Below, in pieces: positions 9,501-19,969 of a stretch of 64,000 nt of DNA. The stretch is taken from the NCBI GenBank assembly GCA_030248195.1, contig JASAND010030377.1, forward strand, positions 31,768 to 95,767, in the 5' to 3' direction. The translations under genes and the position numbers were made by a program. Numbering within the stretch: position 1 is the first letter of the stretch; every line of letters begins with the position of its first letter. This DNA is from Trissonchulus latispiculum. Taxonomy: Eukaryota; Nematoda; Enoplea; Enoplida; Ironidae. The notes under the pieces were generated by a model. The model was not told the DNA's origin. It ran no database searches and worked only from the letters and a program-made list of their open reading frames with translations.

Positions 9501-10982
9501 ATGTCGGACCAGCAAAACATGGAATCAGCCCCCAGGAGCTACTCACCCTTGATGGAGGTAGCTAGCAATCCTGCCTTCAGGAATCCAATGACCCTGCCGG
9601 GACTTAGAGTCCCAATTCCTACCCTGGCCGGGCGGCCAGTCCGCTCCCGTGCTCCAGTCCCCAACGTCCCCTTTGTGGGATTCCGGCCGTGTACGATGGC
9701 CCCCCAGGTTTCTAAGGTGGACGTGTGTCCGCAGTGTGGAGTCCCGTTCGCGGCTCCAGGTCAGCCAAAGGCATCTACCAGATGCCCAGTTACTGTTCCC
9801 CATGCCGTGGGAAAGTATACCACCGTCACGGACCTCAACGAACATCCTCATCACACCCCAGCATTTTACAATGCTGACCGTCTCCTGGATATGATGTCAT
9901 CGGGTAAATCTTACCCTGCATCACTGATGCATCCGGGTTATCAGGCAAAAATGGACGAGGGTGGCTTATGCCTCCGGCTCACCGCCATCCAGTACGATAA
10001 TTGCATCAAGGCCACCCCGGGGATGACACCTCATGATCAGGTCCAGTCTGCGTTTCGCTACTTTCTGAAGCGCCTCAATCTCACTGGGTTCACGAAGGCT
10101 GATAAAGCCCTCTTCATCGTCGCTCTGGAACAGATGCGACAGGATATCATCCAGATCATCAATGACCCAAACTTTCGGGTGGAGGTTCCCCTGTTTCCGG
10201 AGCCTCCCTTCGGGGCAGAGGCGCCCTACCCCACCCTCCGCAACCCTGGAATTTCCCGCAGTGAGACGCCCTCCTCTCCCGCATCTTCCACCCCCCAGTC
10301 GGAAAACACACCCTTTTTAGCTGGGGAGGATCGGAGTGATGGGGAAGGAGAGGAAGATGAAGAAACGGAACCGGATGAAGATCCGACCCCAACCACCCCG
10401 AGGTTCCGCGAAATCCGTACCCGGGTCTATAACCCCCGGGTGCCCTCCAACGTCGATTCCATAGTTCACGCCAACGCGCCCGATTGGTTGAAAGAATACG
10501 CGAATGTGGTCGTCACCCATGTCGAAGAGGACCGCCTGCCCGCCAACCGCCAGCCGGCGGTCGGCGCGGAAATCTGTGTCGAAGGAGCTGTCCAGTCCTC
10601 ATCTGAGGAGAGCGATTCGGACCTAGATCCGTTCCCTCCCGTGGATCTTCTGGAAGTTCCCCTACTTCCGAGGGAGTGGAAGGACCACGTCCCTGCCTAT
10701 GTCGAAAGGGAGCTAAAAGCGCTTCAAAGCTGCCTCGACCAGGAAATCATCCCGGTCGTAGAGTATTGGCGGCAGATTGGAGAATTACGCATTCTCTGCC
10801 GACAGAAAGCCATTGCCTCCGTCAAACAGCAGCAGGCAGAGAACCTCTGTACCTGCCCGGAATGCCTCCCTCTGACTCCAGAGGAGAGGATGGAAAACTA
10901 CCTGTGCCGTCTGTTGGACCTCCCCGAGCCCCACGATCACCCTGACATTCTTGAAGGTCCCCCTCCCCATCGGTGCAATTAG
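9501..10982 (+). CDS. Unrecognised retroelement ORF with two Cys-pair motifs and an acidic segment
   Basis: The frame opens at 9447, but the Met at 9501 is preferred because a good 3' splice site (CATCATTTCAG) ends at 9490 just upstream, mirroring the NADAR ORF. It encodes 493 residues from here. Visible: CPQCGVPF and a following RC (residues about 74-98), possibly metal-binding; a mostly helical middle (FRYFLKRLNL, ALEQMRQDIIQII); a Pro/Ser linker; a strongly acidic stretch (EGEEDEETEPDED); and a C-terminal CTCPECLPL motif followed by a short helix. No family recognised. It ends at 10982, after which the element has no further convincing ORFs. It might be a particle or accessory protein. Confidence 0.6.
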   Translation: MSDQQNMESAPRSYSPLMEVASNPAFRNPMTLPGLRVPIPTLAGRPVRSRAPVPNVPFVGFRPCTMAPQVSKVDVCPQCGVPFAAPGQPKASTRCPVTVPHAVGKYTTVTDLNEHPHHTPAFYNADRLLDMMSSGKSYPASLMHPGYQAKMDEGGLCLRLTAIQYDNCIKATPGMTPHDQVQSAFRYFLKRLNLTGFTKADKALFIVALEQMRQDIIQIINDPNFRVEVPLFPEPPFGAEAPYPTLRNPGISRSETPSSPASSTPQSENTPFLAGEDRSDGEGEEDEETEPDEDPTPTTPRFREIRTRVYNPRVPSNVDSIVHANAPDWLKEYANVVVTHVEEDRLPANRQPAVGAEICVEGAVQSSSEESDSDLDPFPPVDLLEVPLLPREWKDHVPAYVERELKALQSCLDQEIIPVVEYWRQIGELRILCRQKAIASVKQQQAENLCTCPECLPLTPEERMENYLCRLLDLPEPHDHPDILEGPPPHRCN

Positions 10983-12100
10983 TATGTATATTCTGTATAG
11001 TGCTACCCTATTGGAAAACTACAAAAAGTTATATTGTCGAAAAATCAAAAAAATGGCATATACAAAAATAATAAAAAATATTTGTTTGGTTCTGTGTGTA
11101 ATTTGATGTCTATGATGTGTTGTATAGTTCTGATAATGTATAGCTGTGAATTGCGATGTCTACAGAAGAAAGGCCAAAAAGATGCTGTTTTACCTGGAGG
11201 ATTGTACAGTAGCTTTTGCTAGTTTGGTTCGAAGATTATTATAAAAAGGCACAAAAATACTTGGGTCTATATTCCTTTTAATGTTCAAAAATGTTCAGTG
11301 ATTAGTCAGGTTGTAGTAATTGTAGCTGTAAAGAATAATTAATGTGCACTGTTGTATAGGATGATTTGTTTTATTATTTGACTGTTTGGTCGTGGTTTGG
11401 GAAAAGGTCAGCGATTTGACCTGGGACAAATAGGAAGAAGAATTAGCCAGCTTTGTACAGTCAGAGCAAGAAGTGTAGAGAGATGAGGAAAATAGTTCAA
11501 AATGAGTATAACACTTCGCCAGATTGGTATTGCCCTGTTCACTGTTTGTTATAATTATTGTTGTGTATTACTTGTACTTGTATTGTGTTATTGCTAAGCG
11601 GCTAGTACGTAAGATCTTTGCACTGTGTATAGGCTTAGTAATTTGTAAATCTCGGTTGTTTGTTTTGTCATTTGTTCCTGTTCTGCTTGTTTATTGCACG
11701 GTTTTGGTTTATTGTTTATTGTGTTGCTTGTGACGGTTTCCTAAACGTAGCATTTCTAGTTCACGAAAAGTTTAGCGATCAGGGTCAGTAATTAGAGACG
11801 GAAAAGATGAGATCACGCCCTACGAATCGATTTGATGTAATCTTGGTTGTACTCGATGTTTTTGTTACTTGTTATGTTTGTAACCCTATCAGTTATTGAG
11901 GAAGGAGTTGAAAACGGGAATTGACGATTTGAACGAGGTAGAAATAGAGTAGCAATGAATCAGAAATAACTTGCAGTGTCGGTAATTTTTTGTCGTGAAG
12001 ATTATATTGTCTGAAGAATAACATGGAACGGAACCATTAAACAGTGACTGGTATTTTCGACGTTTTTGATAAGGGACAAGGTACTCAGAAAATAGACTAA
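10983..12100 (+). other. Long untranslated region, first part
   Basis: AT-rich and T-rich. The short open frames lack coding features. No element boundary or repeat is evident here; it leads into the structured repeats starting at 12101. Confidence 0.5.
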
Positions 12101-12210
12101 GGCGTTCACACCGCGATTGGCAGAACGCCCGCGCTCACACCGCGATTGGCAGAGCGCCCACGTTCACACCGCGATTGGCAGAACGTTAATAACAAGGCCG
12201 CGATTGGCCT
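12101..12210 (+). repeat. Four hairpins with a constant loop and compensating stem changes
   Basis: Three units present the same 15-nt loop ACACCGCGATTGGCA: 12101-12129 (stem GGCGTTC/GAACGCC), 12131-12157 (GCGCTC/GAGCGC) and 12160-12186 (ACGTTC/GAACGT). A fourth, 12195-12210 (AGGCC/GGCCT), shows only the GCGATT core. Stem bases change on both sides together, so base pairing, not just sequence, is kept. Confidence 0.8.
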
Positions 12211-12310
12211 CTAATCATATAGTTTGTAGGATCTAGATAGGGAAAGATTTAGTAAATAGTTATGCGAAGCGACGAGAAGCTAGATAGAAGTTTAGAGAAT
12301 TTTAGCAGTT

Positions 12311-12661
12311 CTGGGTAAAACAGGGTAATCCCGCAGGGACCCCGCCCAGTAGTAGAAGAGTTGTAGTATTAGCCGAAGAGCTTGTGGTGATTCTGGGTAA
12401 AACAGGGTAATCCCGCAGGGACCCCGCGCAGTGGAGGAGTTGCAGTAATATTAGCAGAGGAGCTCGATAGAAGAGTTTTAGAGATAGTAGTCGAAGAGCG
12501 TTAGTAGGCTCTGGGTAACACAGGGTAACTCCGCCGGGGCCCCGCCCAGGATAAGTGTAATAGCATCTGGGTAACACAGGGTAATCCCGCAGGGACCCCG
12601 CCCAGGATAAGTGTAATGGTGTCTGGGTAACACAGGGTAATCCCGCAGGGACCCCGCCCAG
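12311..12661 (+). repeat. Five interspersed copies of a 39-bp GC-rich repeat
   Basis: Copies at 12311-12349, 12393-12431, 12511-12549, 12567-12605 and 12623-12661. Each starts CTGGG and ends with CCCAG (CGCAG in copy 2), so each can fold on itself. The core contains ACAGGGTAAT (GGTAACT in copy 3). Spacing is irregular (43, 79, 17 and 17 bases), unlike CRISPR. Confidence 0.8.
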
Positions 12662-13120
12662 GATAAGCAATGGATTATAATTAGTAATAGCAGTTGGTAG
12701 TAGTACTCTGTAAGGGCCAAGATGGCCATAAGTGCTAGTGAATATAGAATCGGAAGTAGTCTAAGTAGCTTTAGATAGTAATGGTTTAAGCGAGCTTAAG
12801 ATAGCTTAAGATAGTAGATTGTGATTCTTGATAGAATTGATCTGAGTTTCTAGTGTACTAGTTATGAGTGGCGTGAATGAGAAACCTTGATGTGAACTGT
12901 GAAACGTCCAAGCATTGTATAAAGTAATTGTCCTGTAATTGCCAGAGTTGCCAGTCGGTGCGAAACCCCCAGAAACTTATTATTAGGGACATAGGTTCTA
13001 GTGTAAATAGGAGGAATAAGTCTAAAAATGGTAGTACGCTCACGCAAATGACACGAAAATGGAATAGAACCTCAGTGGAATGTAGTCCAAGGAAGCTTAA
13101 GTAGGTCATCGGTCAGTAAT

Positions 13121-13199
13121 GGAGGGGTCGTTACCCTTCCCGGGTCAGCAATAGGCCCTAATACGGTTTTCCGTATAATGGAGGAGTCGTTACTCTTCC
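13121..13199 (+). repeat. Two 8-bp-stem CGTT hairpins differing by a compensated base pair
   Basis: 13121-13140 (GGAGGGGT-CGTT-ACCCTTCC) and 13180-13199 (GGAGGAGT-CGTT-ACTCTTCC). The sixth stem pair is G-C in one and A-T in the other. Between them, 13162-13175 is a further hairpin (ATACGG-TT-CCGTAT type). They belong to the CGNT-loop family seen before the two upstream ORFs. Confidence 0.7.
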
Positions 13200-16100
13200 C
13201 AGGCCACGAATAAGGCCCCACATTGTCAAGAAATCACTTAGAAACTGGTTAAAATAGCTGAAAAATTATCAAGGAAAATAAGTTCGACAAAAAGAAGTTG
13301 TTGAATAACCCACCATTTAGCCAGAAACTTCGAGTTAAAAAACGTTTTACGCGGTTAATATGTGCGAATATTGGAAGATGGGTCAAAATAAGGTCATAAT
13401 CTGTCTATTAATAGCATGGAATCCTGCTAATTAGTGTTCATAGGTGTTAATTAGGCTTAATTTGCATTAGTTAGGTGATAATTAGTTAATAAGTCAAATT
13501 TTTGGTCAAAATATAAGTTGGTTTTATCTGAAAGGCAATTCTCTGCTGATTCTAAAACTCCAAACCCGGTCACCTAACTCCCAATATTGCGAAAGTTATA
13601 AGTGAAAGAAGCTTTGATTAGTTACATTTTAATTTTGTAATATTGGCCTTAAGTGACCTTATAACAATGCGTAACTATGTGTGAGGTTACGCCCATTCAT
13701 GTTTCCATTCACTTCCCCTGAGACTCTGCTGGCTCTCTCCCAGCAGAGACTTGCCTCGCAGAGAGGAACTTAACACACACATTAGGTATGAAATTACGTT
13801 CGGAGGGGGCTTAACTCCCTCCCTAATAATTTAAAAGAAAAGAAAATGGTTAGTCTTAGGTAGTTAGGTACGTAGATTAATAATATCTAGTTTATATTGT
13901 CTGAAAAATTACGTAGCTATTAGTATGCATATTTTTACGCAACAATTGCCCTTCCGTTTCTTTTCCAGCTAGACTTAGAGTCTTGGCGAGGAAGGACAAT
14001 TGTTGCTGGGATCAACGGGCGGCTTCCCTTGTCTACGGCCGAAAGGTCAAGTCCAAAAAGAAAGAAAGGGGCTTGGAGACAAGGGAATGCCTTAAAATAA
14101 TAAATATAAATTTTGTTAAATGACACGGCCAAATTGGCATTTAATATTTATTTTTCCATATTCGGCCCCGAGTGGCCTTTATTGTGTACAATTTCGATTT
14201 TCAATTCTTTTAACTTTATTTTTAAAGCCAGTATTTTCCCCTTTGGTTACCTTTACGTGGTAACCAAAAAGTCTGCAAAGTTTCCCAAAATTCAGCTTGG
14301 GAAATAAATCAAAATTATGGTCAGTTGGAGGGTAATAACTCCATTTTCTCGTTAATCTCCCCTCCAACGGACCAGCCGCGTGGCCAACCCGAGTTGGGCA
14401 CACGCTTTAACATAGGGAGCTTCCAGAAATTTCTGGAAGTTCCAATAAAAGTCAAAGGAAGCCCGACGAAAGGCAAACACCAGTGAGCTGTCAGACTCCT
14501 GTCAGCTCACTGAAAATTTTCAAATCTTTCTCAGTGTTCGTCTGAGACTCGGCCGAGAGCGGTCGCTTACCTCCCCCCTATAACTAGCACGTCTTCCCGT
14601 TGTGCCAGCGTTTTGGCCGGGAATAAAAGACGTGCTTCCCCCGGTTAGCACGCGAGTTAGGGGCCCCTTCTGACCCACACTGGTCAGAAGGGATGAGCTG
14701 AGTGCACACGACGAACACCACACGATGAGGGCCAGATGAGCGCACTATGCTCGGCCAGGGACTGCACTTTAGGAACGCATTTTTTAGGGATTTTTCAGAA
14801 GGCCTTTTGGCCTAAAATTCACTTTTGTGGCCTTCGGGCCTTGTTTTAAAATTAACCCAGTACAACCAAGCCACGGCCTGAATGGCCTAATTTTTGTAAG
14901 GGCGTACGCCCAAAATATTTTATGTGTATTGACGTTTTTGGGGTTGCAGTAATGAATTGGGATTTTGAGTGGGGACCCACCCCTGAGTTGAGATAGGAGG
15001 TCCCTTGGTCATGACCTCATGTTCAGAACTGAGTTAATTTAGGGACGGTTTTCCCCACAGCCGGCAATTAGGAATTGCCGGCCATATTCGCAAAAGTAGG
15101 CGCTATTGAAGCTAACCCGAATCGTCTGTAATTGTATGTTGTTACTGTGAACCGTAACCTTGTGTAGGTCGGCGTCAAAATGTTAGGCATTAAAACTCAG
15201 AATCGTTTTTAACCATTAATTATCAGTTGTTTCGAGGGGAAGGGCCGACTTCCACGTTGTTAATTTAATTAATTTAAAGCTGTCCTTAGCGGAAATATGT
15301 CTGTGTAGTTTTGTTGTAGTAATAATTGCCTGAGCAATTATTACTCGTTCGGCTTTCCAAAATAACCAAAGTTCCAAAAATCCAACAAAAATTTTCTTTC
15401 ACCAAAGTTATCAAACTTCCAAAGTTTAAAGCAAAATACTGGAAGAGGTTAATCAAAGTTAACCCAGAATTAGGGCAAAAATATGCATACTACAAGTAGG
15501 TAGGTTTTGTCAAGGAGTAGTTAGGCCTTGTTATATTGAATAATCGTAGGTGTAAACAGTATTGTAATTTGTAGTGTGAATGAGACCCCCCAAATTTACG
15601 TAAGTGGCTTCCTGGGTAAACCCCTCATGGAGTGTGAGGTTCCAGGGTTAGCCTTCTTTTGTAAAGTGTGAATTAGTAATCAAAATTGTGTGAGTGCGAG
15701 AGTGAATGAGGGCATACCATGTAAACCCCCTTTGTCTGATAAGGGTATTGGGACTGCCAGGGTGAATGAGTAAAATGTTCAGATAGTAGGCAGGAAAATG
15801 GGCCAAATTGAGTAGCAATTTGGACCCAAAACCAGGATAAATTATAATTAGTAATGTTTGTTGGTTGGATGTGTAATCGCTGTGAAAGTACTAATTTTGG
15901 GATGAAAGTCGTAGGGAATTTACATAGAAAGGTGGGTATATTCGGCGATTCAGAGCAGGTTTTGCAGTCTAGGGTCACGGGGACCCCCAATTAGGTCTGC
16001 CAAATCTGCTGGATTCCCGGTCATCCGTGTAGGTTGCCCTGCGATTAGGGGACGGATGAGCCGCATTCATGGAATCCAGGAATAGCCGAATCAGGGCCAT

Positions 16101-16388
16101 AACAGACTAATCTGAATTATTACGAAATTAATTATAGATTAGTAAACTGCGCTAAACATCCGATTAGCGGACTAGTGGTTTATTTAGTACTAGGTAGGAA
16201 AATGTCTGCAGTTTTGTGGTATTAATTAGCTGGAATTCTTAAGGATTGGGAAATAGTTAGGTCCAGTTAAGAGAGGGGTATTAATGGTCTTGGTCTAAAA
16301 TTAGCATAGGTTCACGGTCGTTACCGTAATCACTTAACCTCCCATGTGAGAGGCCAAAAGATGAGCCAAACTAAGAGAAAAGAAGTAG

Positions 16389-16461
16389 ACCTGTGCTGAG
16401 ATTCGAACTCAGGTTCTCTGGATTAATAGATCCAGCGCTCATCCATTTGAGCTACACGGGT
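16389..16461 (-). tRNA. tRNA-like sequence (possible pseudo-tRNA or SINE head)
   Basis: The minus strand folds as a 73-nt tRNA-like cloverleaf: acceptor ACCCGTG/CACAGGT with one mismatch, D arm GCTC/GAGC, a perfect T arm (CTGAG/CTCAG with loop TTCGAAT) and a 5-nt variable loop. The anticodon stem CTGGA/TCCAG encloses eight nucleotides instead of seven, so decoding ability is doubtful. It lies inside the hairpin-rich region and is antisense to the retroelement. Confidence 0.5.
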
Positions 16462-18683
16462 TATAATTAGAACAAGTTTGAGCTAGCCTATATAAGGAAA
16501 CAATTTAGCAACCCAGCGCGTGTGCATTCTAATTAATACATTAGATGTGCTAATTACGCATATGTAGAAGCAAACTTTAATTAGGTTTTTCTCACTAATC
16601 ACTTAACATTTTTTGGTGCTGTAAGCACAAAAAATGTTCAGTTTTTCAAGCTGTACAAGAATATATAATTTTTACTTAAATTCGTGTTCATCGGAATTTT
16701 GTTAATTTATATGCCAGTTTTGCACGAATGCAATTATGTGCTCGTGTGAAAGGGTGGTAGTTTGCACGACTTCCGCTCGGCTGGCTGCTGGGGTTGCCAG
16801 CACCGGATCGAATAGCGGTTCGGCACGTCCCCTGTTAGGGCACTAGGATAAGGGGTAGGTAGATTTAGAGGTAGACGTAGTTCGGTAGGTCGGTAGGTCG
16901 GTAAGTAGGGATTGCGTAGAATGGCTGCTGAGACAGTGAGTGAGTGAGTTTTTGCCTTTTTGCTTAAACTGACCAGAACTAATTACGTGCAAAAAACTCA
17001 CTCACAGTCAGCCAATAGGTTTCATTTTAAGTTTGTTATTCCAGTCCCAAACCTGCAAGTAAATAAGTAATGAGGATCTCACATTAAAACACCAGGTAAC
17101 TGAAAGTTAACATTAATATTACGTAGGCTTTAGTTAGTTAGCATAAGTAGGTAGGTAGGCACTAGTTAAGATAATTATTGTAAGTAGCTCACAAGTGACC
17201 ATCTTCCAATATCAGAAATGCACTCCAAAATCTCCAGTTTCGTACATATATTTGTTGTAATCTTTGGGTCACGGGAAATGAACCCATTCCCCGTGACAAA
17301 CCAACAAAATCAGGCCAAACACAGGCCGAAAATACTAATATTAGTCAGTATTGTGGTTTGCTCTAAAGATCGTGCAAAATTTGGTCAGAATCAACGCAAA
17401 TTACACCTAAATGGCCCTAGAGGGCCGGTCTGTGCAAGGAAAGGACAGAGGCAAAGGAAGTCTAAATATAGGTCACAAACAGCACAGGTTTTGTACATTT
17501 CTCAAGAACATCTCGACTAATTGCCAGTTCAGTTAGGCCCAGCCGGACCCAAGGTGGAAACCTTGAGAATCAGTTCATTCAAGCCGAAATCGCGGCAAGT
17601 TTAACTAAATTCTGATAATACAAGTTAGCAGAGGCCGGAAAGGCCCAATTGGTGACAAGAAGTTACCAGAAACGGTTAATATTGTCAAACAGGCAATAAC
17701 CAGCGGTTTTTAGTCAATTCTTCAACTTACAAGTTCAAATGGGGCCAAAATGTACATTTTGGGCCTGGAAAGCAAAGGAACGAGTAATGGTTGCTGGGTC
17801 CGATTCCCGCACCATAATCTTGTACTAATGGGTTTTAACCCATTTGATTCAGGTGCGCGGACAGTCGCTGATCAGGATTCGAAGTCGTGAGCAATCCAGT
17901 TTGGAGCAGTCAGTGGAAGCGTTCAGCCCTGTAGTGGAAGTCAGTAGTCAGTCTCCGTTGGTACTTATCTAAGATTGTTGGATCCGGAAGTGATCCTGAG
18001 AAGTGAACCCTGTCAGTAGCCGATTCGAGGAACCTATCACTGTAGGTACATTGTGGATTTAGACCGCAGCTAGGGTCAAGAGCAGAGACGACTTCGCAGG
18101 CACCTGATTTCAAGTTGGGAAACCAAAACCGTTCTGAAAGTATTATAAACTTGTTGTTTTTCGAACCTTTTGTCTAAAATGGCCAGTTTCACCCTATTCA
18201 TCGTTACCGGTTCCGGAGCTACGCTCCCTTCGTCTCTGGCTTGAGCTTAGCATTCAACCAGAGCCAGCTAGCCTGAAGACCGAAGAAGCCATCAGCGCTA
18301 TTGAACTTTGTAGTTGTAGTTGTTTAAAGTTCGTTAATCAAGAATAAGTAAGGCAGAACCAGGTGACTCCCCAATTTCGCTATTTCCTCAAAAAGCCAGT
18401 TCCGTACAGTAACCCTGTCTAGGTGTTGGAGCGGACCTTCGGGAAAGCAGTGTCCAACGATTCGGGGACTCACCCATAGCCCGACCCCAGGTTTAATTCA
18501 GTTAATAATTGTTTGTTTGTAGTTTGTGATTTGTAGTTTGATAATCCGTTTGTAAGGACGGATAAAGAGTCGCACAGCACAAGCATATAGGCGCACGAGA
18601 AAGCATATAGGTACTTACTTAGTAGAGTGTTGGAGACAGTGTAATAGTTAGTGTAATAGAGACAGAGTTTTGAGAAAAGGAAG

Positions 18684-18860
18684 AAGAAGAAGTACCACTG
18701 AACCTTGTCCCTAACCAAACCTACAACTTGGGTAATATTATCCTAAATCAGGATAATATTAATAATAACAATGAAGAAGAAGTACCACTGAACCTTGTCC
18801 CTAACCAAACCTACAACTTGGGTAATATTAGCCTATATCAGGATAATATTAATAATAACA
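18684..18860 (+). repeat. Direct duplication of a ~88-bp unit, each with a hairpin
   Basis: The unit starting GAAGAAGAAGTACCACTG is repeated at a 90-base period. Copy 1 has a perfect 11-bp hairpin (AATATTATCCT/AGGATAATATT); in copy 2 one pair of that stem is broken. It lies just before the putative 3' LTR. Confidence 0.75.
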
Positions 18861-18873
18861 TAAAGAGGGTAAC

Positions 18874-19443
18874 TGGCAACTCTGGTACAGTAAGTTGAAT
18901 ACTGTACTGATCAGTAATTGTATCTGTTTTTTGCACAGCTTGTAACGACCCCTGTTAGTAACGCATTTTGTATTGTAATTTGTAATCTTGCCAAAGAGTG
19001 TACCCATAATACCTGTAATAGGTTTAATAAATAATTGGTGTGTCAGACTTAGAGTCTCAGAGTCTAACAGAGAGGCGCGATTGTCTCTGGAAGTCAGGCG
19101 CGTTAGCCTAAAGATTGGATCAGGACTACTCAAAGGTAAGTTCTGGTCAGGAAGCAGAAGACTCATCATCAATCCAGTGATCAAATCACCGCAAGTGCTG
19201 ACCCCTCTTGCTGATCAGCTGGAATCCAGTGCAACAAACGAACTCACGAGGAAGACCCCTACAAAGGTTGGCTGCAGGGAATCTCTGATTTTGGAACACC
19301 ACCTTTCGGAGATCCGGTGCCTAAGTCTACTTTTATAAGTGGACGTGCTGACCTTCCGTGTAATCAAGTGCAGAGCGGTTTCTGTCACTAGACCGGAGAG
19401 CAGAGCGATTTTTGACTCCGGATCCTAGCAACTTCAATACACA
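18874..19443 (+). repeat. Putative 3' LTR of the large retroelement
   Basis: A purine run (AAAGAGGG) at 18863-18870 could be the polypurine tract. The following segment starts TGG and ends near CAATACACA at 19443, where a repeat also found near 40.2 kb (inverted) begins. AATAAA occurs inside at about 19026. The 5' LTR would be outside the window, so LTR identity cannot be tested here. Confidence 0.3.
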
Positions 19444-19900
19444 TGTCTGTTTATTTATTAATCTCGTTGCCACCTCTGTCCCCCCTCTAACTTTTGATAC
19501 GGTGGACCGATTGGGCTGAAATTTTGGGTTTGGGGTGGAGTGAAGTGTTGACTGAAGCGCGGGAGGCTCCCCCGTTGCGATATGAGATACTCGATACGGT
19601 GATGCTGCAAATTGTCAAAATTTAAAGTAGCGGAAACCGCCCAATACGGACCTCATTCGAAAGCTCTCGCTGAGTAGATAAAAAATAGTAATAGGCCGAG
19701 TTGTCAAAATGAACAATATTTGAGTTACGGAGCTTCATATATGTCAATTATGACCAAAATCTATCAAAATACCAAATTTTGAGACTTCAGAATAAGGTGC
19801 TGAATATGGCACTCAAATTAGAGCTCTCTATGTGGATAACATGTATTCGTATCGTTTGGATCATCCAAGTAGCTCTTTTGGAAGATATGGCTATATATAA
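19444..19900 (+). repeat. Interspersed repeat, end shared (inverted) with 40.14-40.26 kb
   Basis: About 120 bases from 19450 match the reverse complement of 40140-40262 (ACCTCTGTCCCCCCTCTAAC and the following stretch). The remainder carries a CTCATTCGAAAGCTCTCGCTG-type motif at 19651-19680 that recurs in other repeats of this window. It immediately precedes the HOGA1 gene and may contain its promoter. Confidence 0.6.
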
Positions 19901-19969
19901 ATGGAAACAGCAGCGGCTACCCATTCTCGCTGTTTCGCTAGTTTAATACATGCTTTTCTTTTTAGCAAA

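Larger units (their letters stand above)
13724..18900 (+). other. Hairpin-dense untranslated region
   Basis: At least fifteen long perfect or near-perfect inverted repeats with short loops. Examples: 13724-13748 (9 bp), 13939-14006 (17 bp, one mismatch), 14021-14091 (11 bp plus 3 past a bulge), 14242-14268 (10), 14319-14373 (9, extended), 14420-14439 (20-nt palindrome), 14481-14512 (10), 14586-14636 (10), 14665-14692 (11), 15060-15082 (10), 15318-15345 (12), 16009-16079 (nested 9 and 8), 16314-16327 (5, CGTT loop), 16605-16638 (14 with a bulge), 16940-17005 (14), 17268-17297 (8+4), 17550-17565 (GGAA loop), 17745-17762 (18-nt palindrome), 18728-18754 (11). No ORF resembles a gene. Sequences differ from one hairpin to the next, so this is not a simple tandem repeat. 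It is probably the 3' untranslated part of the retroelement. Confidence 0.75.

Noticed and set aside
12311..12661. CRISPR-like array
   Set aside because: Spacing is irregular (17 to 79 bases), units are self-complementary, and the genome is eukaryotic.
12311..12661. Homing-endonuclease (I-SceI-like) sites
   Set aside because: Only ACAGGGTAAT is shared with the I-SceI site; the remaining positions differ and no endonuclease gene is seen.
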